The position numbers and the translations under genes are program-made. From contig JAQFVV010012397.1 in the NCBI GenBank assembly GCA_028023455.1, forward strand, positions 3,552,888-3,616,887: DNA of 64,000 nt. Direction: 5' to 3'. Below the pieces are notes generated by a model that saw only the letters and a list, made by a program, of their open reading frames with translations, did not search any database and was not told the origin of the DNA. This document shows, piece by piece, positions 50,491-64,000 of the stretch (positions are counted from its first letter, which is position 1; the number at the start of each line of letters is the position of its first letter). The DNA comes from Epiperipatus broadwayi (Eukaryota; Onychophora; Udeonychophora; Euonychophora; Peripatidae).

Positions 50491-52602
50491 ATTACATTAA
50501 AAAATGTATATATTTTCTATTATCTCGAAACATGCAAAGCTCGGCTAATAAATGATTAGTAATAATCGTTAATATATTTATTTAAAGTGAATAAATACTT
50601 CTGAACACTTATATTTCAATTTGTGGTAATGCATATATATTATTTTTTTAAAAACAAACTTGAGATATTAGTAAGAATAGCTATGATTAAACTAAATAAA
50701 ACTGGTAATATTTTTTATTTTATGCATTGAATACTTCATAAAGCATATATGTATGCTTGAATTTATTACATTTATATTAACGAAGGTTTTTCATAATTAT
50801 TATTATATATATATAACCTACATACATGCTTACATATAGGTAGGGTATAATTTCGAATTCGTCTACTGCAGGGTAATAATATATTTAAAGTCATGTATAG
50901 ATTTTGTGCCTAGAATGAAAACAGCAATGCACAGAAAGTGAAGTTGTTACAATTGCAAACATCCCCTCTTCTGTAAATACAAATCGTCTATATGTACATC
51001 GAGATCATTGTTATACAATGAATTTTCATGGCTATATTTATTCGAAATTAATGATAATAAAGCTAACATCCATTGTGAACAAGTGTTTTAAACTATTCAG
51101 AAATTATATAAGTTATTTATATACACATACATATTAATATTTATACATTATAATGATCATAATTAGAAAGTAAAAAATAACTAAAAACTATAAAGCACAC
51201 ACATGCATAAATACGTAAAGCATAATAGTGTATTAGTATATATATATTACTTTAAAATGTTTTTAATCATATAAATTAAGGAATAAGTATTCATCATTTT
51301 GAACAATTTGCTTACAATTCTTTTATATTAATTATCTTTCCAATGAAATCGCAGTCTTTGACACAACCAGATGTCAAGAATGCATCAAAATGATTCTTGA
51401 AATAATCTTAGAGATGTAAACTTCTTTCGTATGTCAACGAAATATCGACACACGTTGAAATTAGTTTAGTTTTAATGATACTATCATAAGATAAATTCAT
51501 AGGTACTTATGTAAAGAATATGGACTTGCTATTTTATTTAAGATTGATGTTTCAAAACTGTCTTCTACATGAATCTGATCTTGTCAAACGCAGACATGTA
51601 ATCTCATGTTTAGGATGTTGATTTGATGGTCTCTTGACCTTAAATAAAAATTTAAAATTTTAGAAAAGGAATATTGATTTCTTCCCTCTCTAAATATGTT
51701 GTGTAAAACACTAAATAAAATTATATCGAACAAAAAAATAATCTTAAAGTAATTCTTGATAAATATTATTTAAAAAATATCTATACTTATCCCTCCCTCC
51801 CCCAACTATAATTTTCTTTAATCCCATATATTTAATATTGAAATGCCATAACTGTGATACAATTTTATTAACTTCATCATGACAACATATATAACAAATT
51901 TAGTTACTAACAGTTTATTAAATATAAAATATTTTATAGAACTTGTTTCTAGTAGCATGCTTTTGACTACTTGAAATATAACTTTTATCAAATATAACAT
52001 TTATAATATAAGTTATTATAATTCATATCATAAATATTAAAATATACATTGGTTACATTTATAGTATCCTAAAAAAAAGTTTTTGTGAGTGATTTCAGGA
52101 AAAGTGTATATAGTAGACATTATTAGTAATAAAATTGATTTATTTTATACATTAAATTGAAACAATCTTCTAAATAATTTATTGCAGGGCAAAGATCTTT
52201 TTAACGATTGCCTTACCATAATGAAGCAGTGAAACAAAATCAACTGCTCATTGGGATTGCTAATTTCCAGGATTTAAACATAAGTACTTTTTTTTGTCAA
52301 TAGGAGGTAATAATTAAAATTTTTTTTGGTGCTGTTACAATTAAAGACGTATTAATTTTAATTTAGATCTCCTTTTTAACAAAATTATCTAAATTATAAA
52401 ATATTTCTTAAATGTTTCTTCTAAAACTATGACTAACAAAGACAAAATTAATAGTAAAACACACGCACGGATACATATGTACATTTATGTTTATTTAATA
52501 CACGTGATTTATTCTTATTTATATAAAGGCTGTCAATATATAATTTTTTTTCTACAGTACAGGATTTTTCATACCTGCACTTCAATATGTAATATATAGG
52601 GG
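50491..52602. other. A+T-rich DNA, nothing recognised
   Basis: No supportable gene or repeat family. Confidence 0.5.
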
Positions 52603-52736
52603 GTTTGAACTCAGACTTTCACATGATCCTCAACTATCCACGCTATCTCATACACTTCAACATGTGTGTGATCAAATGTGTCAGCAATATGAGATCGCGT
52701 GGATAGTTGAGGGTCATGTGAAAGTCTGAATTCAAA
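52603..52736. mobile_element. Short foldback FB6
   Basis: A 134-bp hairpin: TTGAACTCAGACTTTCACAT at the left and ATGTGAAAGTCTGAATTCAA at the right, paired for about 48 bp each side, with a ~36-bp loop containing CATGTGTGTGATC. Its ends are those of FB1 but the central body is missing, so it looks like an internally deleted member. Confidence 0.85.
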
Positions 52737-53880
52737 GGCTGTTATTAAAAAAAATTAGTCATTTATTGAATGAATAAGAATTACTAATATTAACTTTCAT
52801 TAATACCATTTATCTCTTCATTCCCGAATCTATTTATCTAATATCTTGTGATGCTGTTTTTAAACTTCTTTTCAACAAATCTTTTTTTCTAAAAGATGTC
52901 AACAGCTTTTCTAATTGAAGTCTTCCATTGCTTTCTAGTCACAGACATGTCCTCTTAATAATATCAGTTAGTATTGCATCTTCTTAGATGTCTTTGAGGT
53001 AATATTTATAATGTAGATGAAATCTGCTAATCCCATGAAAACCATATTTAAGTTCGCTATAATTTTTTTTTTTTTTAGGAAGTGCGATACTATTAATTCA
53101 CTTCATATTTTCACAATTTCAGTATCATTATATTCAATTTAATATATTTAATGGTATAAAAATGAAGATGAGAGAAAGGCTCTAATTATATACCCAAACT
53201 CTGAATGCCAAATCTATAATCATAAAAAATGAACATGAGAAATTCTTTTGTTAACTTTGTTAATGTTCCAAGTCTTTAGGCAAGCTAGATCTGAAACAGT
53301 AAAGAAAGGTTTAATTAAACTATTTATTATAGTAAAATATCAACAGACATGAATGCTAAAATCTGTAAAGGAAGAAATTAATCAAATGGAAATGTTTAAT
53401 CTTACATGCCCTATGAATTATACAAATCTAAAATCTGTAACAGTATAAATTGTACAAAGACAAATCTGTACTAATATAGATAGAATAGCTAAAATTAATA
53501 CAATTACATAAATGGAGCAAGACCAATGGTATCAAATGAGAAAAGGTTAATTAAGCTCTATTAATGAAGTAATCCAAAATCTATATTGAATGAAGTTAAA
53601 AACTTATTAATAATATTTATATATTAAACAAATATCAACCTGATTGGATGCCAACATTGTAATATACAATATAAATGATGTTAAAAATTTATAAAAGATA
53701 TATTAAATAATCATCTACATTGGTATTCATTTATTAAATATCCCTTTTATGTTTATGTACTAAAATTTATACTAGTACTAAAAAATGAATAGAATTATTT
53801 AAGCTTGATTATATAACATTTTATTATAATAATTTATTAACTAGCTTTTTTGTTTGAATTATATCAATTGATGTTCATAA
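52737..53880. other. A+T-rich spacer
   Basis: Nothing recognised. Confidence 0.5.
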
Positions 53881-53894
53881 AACATTAGATTTTT
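53881..53894. repeat. SINE target-site duplication, left
   Basis: AACATTAGATTTTT, identical to 53997-54010. Confidence 0.8.
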
Positions 53895-53996
53895 TTTTCT
53901 CATGTGTCATAGCATCAGCCGGAAAGCAAACCCGCTAACCCGGGACAACTGCTTGTAAAGCAGCTGTCGCTGATCTCTCGACCACCAATGCTTGAC
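53895..53996 (-). mobile_element. tRNA-derived SINE, copy 2
   Basis: On the minus strand: GTCAAGCATTGGTGGTCGAG (box A region), CAGCTGCTTTACAAGCAG (anticodon arm), GGGTTTGCTTTCC (box B region, with C to T changes), GATGCTATGACACATGAG, then an A run merging with the target duplication. It has the same order as copy 1 and is bracketed by a perfect 14-bp duplication, so it is a fairly recent LINE-assisted insertion. Confidence 0.85.
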
Positions 53997-54010
53997 AACA
54001 TTAGATTTTT
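53997..54010. repeat. SINE target-site duplication, right
   Basis: AACATTAGATTTTT, identical to 53881-53894. Confidence 0.8.
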
Positions 54011-54870
54011 AATAATTACTGAGTTCTAGTACAGTAATAAAATTTATATTATTTGGTTAGTTAAATTTTATATGTTTATGTTTGCAATGAGATTCTAAAT
54101 TATGATTACCCTATCATATATCTGTTAATTTAAATAAGACTATTGACTCACATTTAATAAATAAGAATTTTATTTACAGAATCAATAGCAAGATATGAAT
54201 TAACACGCTTTAATAGTTTAAATGAATATATTATAAAATATTATTAAACATTATACATTTTTAAAAAAACCACAAAAAAATATTTATCCATTTATTGTCT
54301 CCAATAGACAATATACATTTATTAATAAACAAAAACAAATTATTAAATGAAATTTTTTTATAATTGTTTAAATATAAATTTGGAGTTAATTATTAAAATT
54401 TTTATTTTAGTTAATTATATATCTATAAGTTCACTCTAACATTTTATATATTAATTAAATGACCTCTTAAAACGAGTAATATTAATACAAATAATAATTA
54501 CACAAATGAAGTATATAACCTGTATGGATATTAGCTAATCAATGTTTATAGACAAAAAGTTATCCTGTCTTTAAATCACCTTTTTATTAAGTTCATGCAG
54601 AAAAAAATCCACAAAAGAAATTTTATGAAATTATGATATTTTAAAATACAGTAATTTCAAAGGGCTTGTTTTTTTTATGAAAAGTATCTGTAGTTTATTT
54701 AATAAAATAATCCTTAATGATTTACTACCAGAATTGCATTGTAATTCATGTTGAGTAACAAGTATTACTTGTAAAGTGACTAATAGTTATTTAAAATTCA
54801 TAGTTACTTTTTTTGAAGTTATAATCCATAGCAAATTTATTTATTCCTTTGTTGGCACACAAACAGATGC
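54011..54870. other. A+T-rich spacer
   Basis: Nothing recognised. Confidence 0.5.
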
Positions 54871-55450
<580 letters not shown>

Positions 55451-55787
55451 GTACCCTGCGAATAGGATGATGACCCATAGAAACCATGACAAGTCCCTAA
55501 ATTGGGCTATACTGTTATTTTATTTAGGTACAATCCAATACTCTTAATTATTTCTAAATTATGTTTAATTAATATTAGCAATTATGAGACCCACTTATCC
55601 TATTAACAAGATTACATACCCTTTAACATTCAACAAATAATAAAATGTTTGCTTAATTGTATAAGAATACTAAGACACTCCTCCTTATTAAGTATCTAAA
55701 TATTCCTATATAATAAACATCCATAATTATTCAATTTAAGTTACTCTGATTAATCAGTTATACCATCATTTTATTGTATATTGATCT

Positions 55788-56195
55788 CTTCTTCTTCTTC
55801 TTCTTCTTCTTCTTCTTCTTCTTCTTCTTCTTCTTCTTCTTCTTCTTCTTCTTCTTCTTCTTCTTCTTCTTCTTCTTCTTCTTCTTCTTCTTCTTCTTCT
55901 TCTTCTTCTTCTTCTTCTTCTTCTTCTTCTTCTTCTTCTTCTTCTTCTTCTTCTTCTTCTTCTTCTTCTTCTTCTTCTTCTTCTTCTTCTTCTTCTTCTT
56001 CTTCTTCTTCTTCTTCTTCTTCTTCTTCTTCTTCTTCTTCTTCTTCTTCTTCTTCTTCTTCTTCTTCTTCTTCTTCTTCTTCTTCTTCTTCTTCTTCTTC
56101 TTCTTCTTCTTCTTCTTCTTCTTCTTCTTCTTCTTCTTCTTCTTCTTCTTCTTCTTCTTCTTCTTCTTCTTCTTCTTCTTCTTCTTCTTCTTCTT

Positions 56196-56283
<88 letters not shown>
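55788..56283. repeat. (TTC)n then (TTA)n array
   Basis: About 146 uninterrupted TTC units (55788-56225) followed by 20 TTA units. The minus strand is (GAA)n. Poly-Phe, poly-Ser and poly-Arg frames are artefacts of the repeat. Confidence 0.98.
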
Positions 56284-56284
<1 letters not shown>

Positions 56285-59200
56285 TTTTATAGGCTTATAA
56301 TTAATAATAACCATAATAATAACAGTATATAAGGAGATCTCAGAATTATCATTGATTTAAAATTAACTATTCATTCCATCTATAAAATATCAAGAGGGAT
56401 TTTACTTAACTCTTTAGGTATTGCATCAATTAAGAAAAGACTTATAACTGTAATCTATAATTAAAATTATATTACTATTTGATATTTATGTTCTCCACTA
56501 TTTAATAATAAATAATTATTGTTATCTAAATTGTAATACTAATTCATACTCTGATTTCCTATAAATAAACATACTTTAATAAATTTGCAATATATTTTAT
56601 CAATGACTTATGTGATCAAGGTAGTTTGCAATAATTTAAGATCCCATTTAAGAAATATTTTCCCAAATAATTGTTATACAATATCTTGAAGTGAATTAAT
56701 TTCTCCTCCAAATCTTAACTGTATGTTTTGGTTAATATGTATATTACAATTCATCCTCTCTGATGATGGTGTAGTGATGATGATTCTAACAAAAGAAATG
56801 CAACTCTAAATACTTAATTTAACTATTATAATATTAACTTTAATAAAATTATTTACAAGATCTTTCAATAATTATTTTAAACTACTAAGTAACATCATAA
56901 ACAACAATATTAAAAATATTATATAACAATATAATACAGTAACATATATAAACATTTTTACAATGAGATATTTAAAATTAAAACCTCACTTCTCATACAA
57001 TAAGGCATTGTTGTTATATTTAACTTTACTTCTTATATAACAAAATCATGTGTATTTATTAAATAATCAATCCTCTTTTTAGGAATTTGATTTATACTCA
57101 TTACCCCTTATAGAGTATGCTTCAAAATATGGGTTATTGTTTTCTTTCTTAACTATAATGATTTTATTATAATATTATAAAATATCACATATTTATCTAT
57201 TTTATATTTTATGATAGTTATCATTTGATCTTTCTTTTACCTTTTACTAAAAAAATATTAATATGATAATTATGAAATCATTAGTTTATTTTCTGATATC
57301 ACACTCAATTTTCCTATGGTCTTATTATCAAACTCTATATTAAAATATAACAAATGAGACTTTTATACTGTACTCTATCAAATATAACAACTTATTTCCT
57401 CCTGAACTAATTTGCATTTACAATTTATGATGTTAAGCTAAATGTTGATAGATCACTGTTTGGTGCATCCTAAAATAAAAATCCCTATCTTCATTTTATA
57501 TAAACAATTTAGTTATTACTTTCCTATTTCCAATCTATACCTCTTTCATACCTTTCTTATAAATAATCATCTATAAAGAATTACAAACAAAACTTAGTTA
57601 TGACTCTATTACAATTACATTAAATTACTAATAGTTAAACATAAGATCAAAATTTAAATATCACCATTTATAATTTTTAATATTATATTCAAACACACAC
57701 ATATCCCCTCTTCTTATATTACATATATATAACTATTTTTATATGTGTATTCCATTAGCTCATTGTTCATATCGATTTATTTTAATGATATTTAATAAAA
57801 TAAAAACTTTAACAGTTAATTGCATAGATAAACAAATCAAATTAACTTCCTTATCTATTGACTTATTCCCCTATACTAATAACGATTATTTTTAAGTATA
57901 AAATTAAACTATATACAAATAATATGTTACAAGTTTTATTTTTAAATACAAGTTCATCGTTAAAAAAAACTTTAACCTTAATGGTATTCTAATCATTCCA
58001 AACATTCAGACTAGTTACACATCAACATTACTCTCACTTTTGCTCCTTTTGTTCTCATAAGAAAGTTACCAAAACTATAAAATTCCAATGACATCAGTTA
58101 TTTACAATGTTTGGGTTTCATTTTTTTCTTCTTAACAATCAAAGGTTATTTTCAACTTTCATAATATATTTTATTTAAATACTTCCTGCATTTATTATAC
58201 TTCTGTCTTCACATTATTCCTTATGTATTCCTGGTCAATGTTGTCATTTAAGATAAAGCATTTTACACCTCTTTAAAAGTAGAATGACTATCTTCAATAT
58301 ACATTTTATATTCTCCAATAAGCTAATGTTTATTCCATTAATTTATTCAACTCTTTATGCTCCCATACATATTTATTTTTTATTAATTGTCTTCAGTGAT
58401 TATTTAATTTCTTACACTTATCTTGTTTTTTTTTTTTCATTTACAGTTTTAATTAATAATTCTTCAATTTTTCAAGTAGACCACTATGATTTATTACAAG
58501 TATAAATGTAATCTCATTTAACATTTTCCTTTTACATTTGCCTTGTATTATATCCACACTTCCTTCTAACTTTTAATCCTTAACTTTCCATATATATATA
58601 TAATTCATCATAATATTTTATTCTACATGAAAGTTATACTAAAACTACTACTGATCTGTTTATATCTTTTCTACCATTAAAATTTTCATTCAAATACACT
58701 TTTATATGTTATCTTTTAATACTAGGTACATTTGTCCATGCACAAATATTTCCATTATTATTCATTACTAATTTAGTTTTAATTATCTTTAAAAATGGAT
58801 ACTTAACTCTGTCAGTAATAATTTTCTTTTTATTCATTCATTGATTCCAATTTAATCTTACCCAACTACTATAAAGCCATGATACATAAATATTTCATCT
58901 TTCTTATTAATTAAATTATGTATTAACATAATACTCCCAATGTTTTCCTTGAAATCATGTATTACTTGACAACACTTTGGCACAAATGTACAATTCTTTC
59001 ATTCTTCTAATGTTTTTTTAATATACTGACTCCAAGATATTTTCATAAAATTATTAAATTGTTGAATTCATTAGTAGAGATTTTTTCTTTTACTCTTGCA
59101 TTTTGACAAAACTTTATAATATATATAGTATTAGATTCTTAAATAGATCATAATTAATTACTTTTTTTAAAAAATAATAATAAGATTTAAAAGAATTTAA

Positions 59201-62081
59201 GCTAACTTTTAGAGACAAAACCAAGTTACTTTTTTCCTCCAATCTGTAGTCTTTTTTTTTTCATTTAATTTTTTCTCCAATTTTTTTTCTTAAAAACATC
59301 ATCTCCTGGCTGTTAATTTATTCCAAATGGCACTTTCCCATTGGTTAATTCTTCCACTCACTAGTTACATGTAGTTTAACTATTTTAAAAACAAATATCT
59401 GTTTAAAATATTTACTACTAATAAAAAAATATTACTTTTCATGAACTGAATAACAATACTATTTACTTTACATCAATTTAGATAATTTTGATTTTATTTT
59501 TATACAGATAAAAATAAGAGATTAATTTCATAAACTTTTAATCACAAATTCATAAAATAAATATTAATTATTTATTTTGGAACATAAATTAAGATTTAAT
59601 GAGAAATAGTCATTGCTTTATAATACCAAATGCACACAGACATTATTATTCATTTATATAATGCATATTTTCATTTATAAAATTAGATTTGAACTTCCCT
59701 ACAATTTTAAATATTATCAAATGATTACTTATTATAAAATATTATTAATTTATAGTTTATTATTTTATCTTTTATATAACTTTGAAAATAAATATTTTAA
59801 CCAGGATTTGTAACATTTATACTAGTTTAAATTAACTAAGCCCAAGTTCAAACCCTATGATAACTAAAATAACTGTTATTTTTTATAGTCTAATGAGTAA
59901 ATATTTTTGACTTTATAAATTTTAAAATTATGCATCTTAAAACTTATTTCCAATTTGTTTTATGATGGGGTATACCAATAAAAAGGGCCCAATATATATA
60001 TATATATCAATTCACATAATTAAATGTTATCAGCATTTTAAAAAAAAACCTTATAATTATTCCATTTGATAGATTATTATTATTCTTGGCAAATTATTGA
60101 TTTCTTGGCACATACATAGATGTATATATATATTAATTTACATGTTTTTAAAAAAGTATTTTAATAAATTTTCTTCTAGAATGCTTTAAATAAATTCCAT
60201 TTCTTTAATTATTTAAATAAGATACCTCTTAAAAGACTACATTTGTTCTTTTGAAGTAAATGCCAAATTTTCCTGCTTTAATTTTCCATTATATTATTTA
60301 TATAAAATATTTTAAAAAAATATAATTATTCTGTTTTTTTTTTTAAAAATTTAATCCTTAATGCATTATATTAACTGAATTGGTAGAGATAATATATATA
60401 TAGAGCATTCTAAGTTAATATATCCTTTATCAGTTGATGTAATATTGAGGTCATTGACATAAATACTGCAGTTAATGATAAATTCAAAATTTACATCTTT
60501 TATTTAAGACGGAATTATCATTTCTCTTTACTAGAGTTCTTTTATAAACTAGCATCCAGAACAAATATTCTTCTTTTAAATTAAAAATATTTTAAAGTAA
60601 AATAATAACACAATAATTTTGCTATTTTTTTCTTTAAAAATAAATATACATTTGTTTGTTTAATAAAAAAATTATAACAAATAATATATATTTTTTAATA
60701 ACAAATTTTATTTTTAAAATATTTGCAATTTAAAATTTATATAATAATCTTGAATTTACATGATAATCTAAACATACACATGTATTATTTATCCACATGC
60801 ACATATGAAAATATAATTTGTTTTTTTACTGAAATCTATTGTTTTTAAAATATGTAGATAGACAAACATTACTGTAACTTTTATTAAAATATACATCTTT
60901 AAACTTATGAATAACTTTATAGTAAGATTTTAAGTTTAGTGCAGTAAATTTACTTATCATTTTACTTTAAAAATAGAAAAAATAAATTGCAAATTATTAC
61001 TTGGTATCTGGATGATCTACAATAACTTCAAAATTAAGATAAACATAACTTGACAATTTTAAGCATTTATTAATATAAAAAAATCATGACAATAATATTT
61101 TTTTTTACAAAAATATAATAATTCTTATTTAGATCTAATTCAAGATGGTACAGAAAACTTAAGAGCACACCAATTGGTCTTTTGATCTCATCAATAAGAT
61201 TTTTAAATCTTATCAAACATCTTTAAGCAAATTTTTCTAATGCCTTTTACTTACCACAATATAGAATTCACTTTTCATTTCAGTGCAATACATTTGAAAG
61301 AATAACAGATTTATATACAAGCAATTTAGTTTAAATAGTTATACAACTTGATTAAAATAGTCTATCTTTCAATATGTCAAATGCAACAGCAGAAACAATC
61401 TATGCTGTGCCTCAATCTTTCCATATCAAAATATTTAAATTGATTCCTATTCTCAACTGATAATTATCCTAGCTAAAAGTTATTGAAGATTGTTCGTTTA
61501 TTAATGTCTAATAAAGTGCCTGAGTTTTTTTGATAATAAATTGCTAATAGTTTTATAGATTGTATTACCAATTTTAAGAATAATTTGTAAATCGTCTGCT
61601 TAATTATTGAAAATAACACAATAATCTACTGTAAATATAGACAATATGAAAACAAAACCACATGTACACCAGAAACTAATTATAAAAAAACAAAAATAGA
61701 TCAAACAGATTCCTTCTAATTATTAATTATCAAGTTTATCTCTAGCATAATAAAATAAATAATCCAAATAATGGACAATTAAACATAAAATATAATGGAA
61801 CCAAAATATCTGCTATATTTTGTTTGAAGCTCATTTCATCCTTGTGTACATTTTTGATAAGCAATAGAATACATATTGTTTATTAAACTGTAAATATACA
61901 ACACTGTTTAGCACACAAAACATATATATATATATATATATATTTAAACACATGCTTTTTATATGTATATCATGTATATACAAATTAAGATTATAGTATA
62001 AACAAAATAGAAAAATAATAATATTGTAGTTATTAATAATAAATGAGGGGAAACATTTACATATAAATTTATTGTATGTAT
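56284..62081. other. Long A+T-rich region without recognised genes
   Basis: I see no coding exon, RNA gene or repeat family in these 5.8 kb. Small frames (58284-58505, 59613-59813, 61831-62103) are hydrophobic or A+T-driven and have no motif. A (TA)n run lies at about 61921-61944. Confidence 0.5.
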
Positions 62082-64000
62082 TGTAACAGTCAGGTTTGTA
62101 CATTTGCTTAACAGACCGAGAGTCCGAGCCAGAGAACTAAAAGCTGACCAAGTCGGGATAGTAATATCCTACATCTGATCATACCTCAACTCGCTTACTC
62201 ATGCTTCCAAGTCAACCCATTGCAAATGACATGCCTGAGGTTACACTCAATATCTCTTTATTCACATTCTAGCAATAGAAAAGCAGTAAAACATGAGACA
62301 CCCCCCATTACATATTATATAACTTAACTAGTGATTCATAAGGTAATGGGAAAGAATGGAGATGGAGATAAATTTATATTTCATAAATTTAATGTAACAC
62401 TTCATAAGTTATAAAGCAAATAAATTAGGTACATATACCTCACATGCAGGTGAGTGAATACTCAGGGTTACAAAGAATATAATACAGCAATTTATATAGG
62501 GCTCACTTGCAGGTGAATGAATATTTTAGGTTTACAAAGAATATTAATGAATAGTCAGTAAAGGATAACACCAATTATATATATATTGCTCACACACAGG
62601 TGAGTGAATACTTAGATTTACAAAAATGTTTAATGCGATTATCAATAAATAATAAACTAAGCCAATTATATTTGCTCACATGCAGGTGAGTGAATTTTAG
62701 GGTTGCAAAATGTCTAATTAGTTTATGACTTTGCAAAACTGACAATATGTTTATAGCATCTTTTATATGTCATAACCCATGCTATAATCTATAGTAGAAA
62801 TCAGTAATAGTTAGAGTGATCAATTTATTGGTAACTGATGGGAATTGTATTATTATTTTTACAAAGTTAAATATAACTTATAATGATAGTTGCGTGCTAT
62901 TATATATAATTGCTACACAGATAAATGCATTAATTCAGATTCCGAATCGGATCAAAGCTGAGGTTACTTTCTAGGGAAGCTGAATCGAGGAGTGGCAGTC
63001 GAACATCAGATTCTAGTGCATTATAAACTATAGTATCAGAATAAGTGTGCCTCAAATGTGTTCTTAATTGAGGTTTATTACCTAGTAATCGGTTCCTCAG
63101 ACCAGGCTACTTGCTATAATATGAAGAGTCCTTTTTATTCAAGTGAGCGAAACAGTGGCTTACGAGACCTTTGGAATGCTTTGGTTCCTTCAAATACAAA
63201 TAAATGTCACAGTTGCCTAAATGTTTGAAGCATGACTTGATGTGGAAATGATACTGGTGTGGGCCATTATAGGTATAGCAAGGAGAGATGCACATTTATG
63301 CTAACTAGCAACATATTCTCAATGCTAATTTAATATTTTTTATAAATTAATTACACCAAAATCTTAGCTTTTTTCCATGCTACTACCATTGGTCAGTTCA
63401 TAAATAATATTATTAAGTCACATGATAAAGGCAATAATAAGAATCTGATTTAAGGATCTCTGCATAGCTTCTTAATCTCTAATTAAATGGAGTTATAGCA
63501 AATTTAAAGATTTACTAGAACTTGAAACATTAATTATAGGTCATATAATTTACATCTAATATCAAACAAACTGATTTTTAAATAATCTACATCAAATATG
63601 GATTCTTAAATAGCTCACACAAAATATTGATTCTTAAATAACTTACTCAAATATTAATTTTAAATAATTCGTAAGATATCCATTTCAATAACTTACGCAA
63701 AATATACATTTTAAATAACTTATTTTGTGCATTATACGTAACTGATTTACTCTAGCGTAAATAATAGTTTGATTTCAGAAGGGAGTTTTGCCTATATTTC
63801 TTTATATTATAATACTCTAACATAATGAAAGGTGTTTAATCACCCCTCTGATAATTAATTAAACCCCACAAAACTCCATTCTGATGAACATAGCATAAAT
63901 TAGTAAACATGAATTTAAAACTCAATATAGATGGCATAAGAACAAATTGCAGAAAATGATCAATAAAATTATAATTTAAAAATGAAGAATTTGTTTGAAT
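62082..64000 (+). mobile_element. LTR-like element family C, plus strand (runs off the window)
   Basis: Opens TGTAACAGTCAGGTTTGTAC after GTATGTAT. It shares blocks with 45730-47415 in reverse orientation down to AACTCCATTCTGATGAACAT near 63874. The first 250 bp are G+C-richer (CCGAGAGTCCGAGCC). The 62441-62700 array lies inside. No coding frame is recognised; the end lies beyond 63900 and perhaps outside the window. Confidence 0.5.
62441..62700. repeat. ~80-bp minisatellite, four copies
   Basis: Units begin CTCACATGCAGGTGAGTGAA, CTCACTTGCAGGTGAATGAA, CTCACACACAGGTGAGTGAA and CTCACATGCAGGTGAGTGAA, followed by variants of TAGGGTTACAAAGAAT. Each unit start is itself a small palindrome (TCAC.TGCAGGTGA). 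Confidence 0.85.

Noticed and set aside
55766-56332. Poly-Arg, poly-Phe and poly-Ser frames
   Set aside because: Translation of (TTC)n/(GAA)n on both strands.
56284-62081. Host exons in the long A+T-rich region
   Set aside because: No frame over about 70 codons with normal amino-acid usage, and no known domain or convincing splice-site pair could be recognised by eye.

Overview
The window is very A+T-rich eukaryotic DNA, about three quarters A+T by eye. I can find no host protein-coding gene, rRNA or intact tRNA. Almost everything recognisable is transposable-element debris or simple-sequence repeat. Penelope-like elements (PLEs) with a GIY-YIG nuclease, an RTE-type LINE fragment, tRNA-derived SINEs, hAT and TTAA-type DNA elements, LTR elements and very long (TATC)n, (TTC)n and (TCAA)n arrays together point to an invertebrate animal. 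I cannot name the lineage from the sequence; a lophotrochozoan such as a mollusc would fit, but that is a guess.

Layout. 0.2-6 kb: foldback (long inverted-repeat) elements, a 5'-truncated PLE with a readable GIY-YIG endonuclease and a hammerhead-ribozyme-like motif downstream, a tRNA-derived SINE, and a 198-bp palindrome carrying two opposed hammerhead-like motifs. 6.0-12.9 kb: one LTR retrotransposon with two direct ~1.94-kb LTRs, a frameshifted gag and no pol; its 3' LTR carries a ~750-bp TTAA-flanked insertion. 12.9-20.5 kb: a hairpin repeat, then two copies of one LTR-like element in opposite orientation (13973-15933 and 18847-20488) enclosing an RTE LINE remnant and a second LTR-like element. 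23.6-24.6 kb: an LTR-like start containing a hAT insertion with a perfect 8-bp target duplication. 29.1-34.6 kb: three pieces of a second PLE family, one with a GIY-YIG core interrupted by a stop, and an LTR-like element. 34.6-39 kb: two very large (TATC)n arrays, the second starting exactly at an LTR-like end. 40.0-41.6 kb: a multi-level nested foldback. 45.7-47.6 kb and 62.1-64 kb: further LTR-like copies with short tandem repeats inside. 49.3-52.7 kb: two more members of the first foldback family. 53.9 kb: a SINE with a 14-bp target duplication. 54.9-56.3 kb: compound (TATC/TACC)n and (TTC)n-(TTA)n arrays. 56.3-62 kb: featureless A+T-rich DNA.

Functionally this looks like intergenic or large-intron DNA acting as a nesting ground for mobile elements. 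The retroelement parts are broken (truncated PLEs, gag-only LTR element, LINE tail), so nothing here looks able to move by itself. The most interesting signals are the hammerhead-like motifs, one of them an inverted pair, the nested foldbacks, and the repeated use of (TA)n tracts as LTR landing sites.
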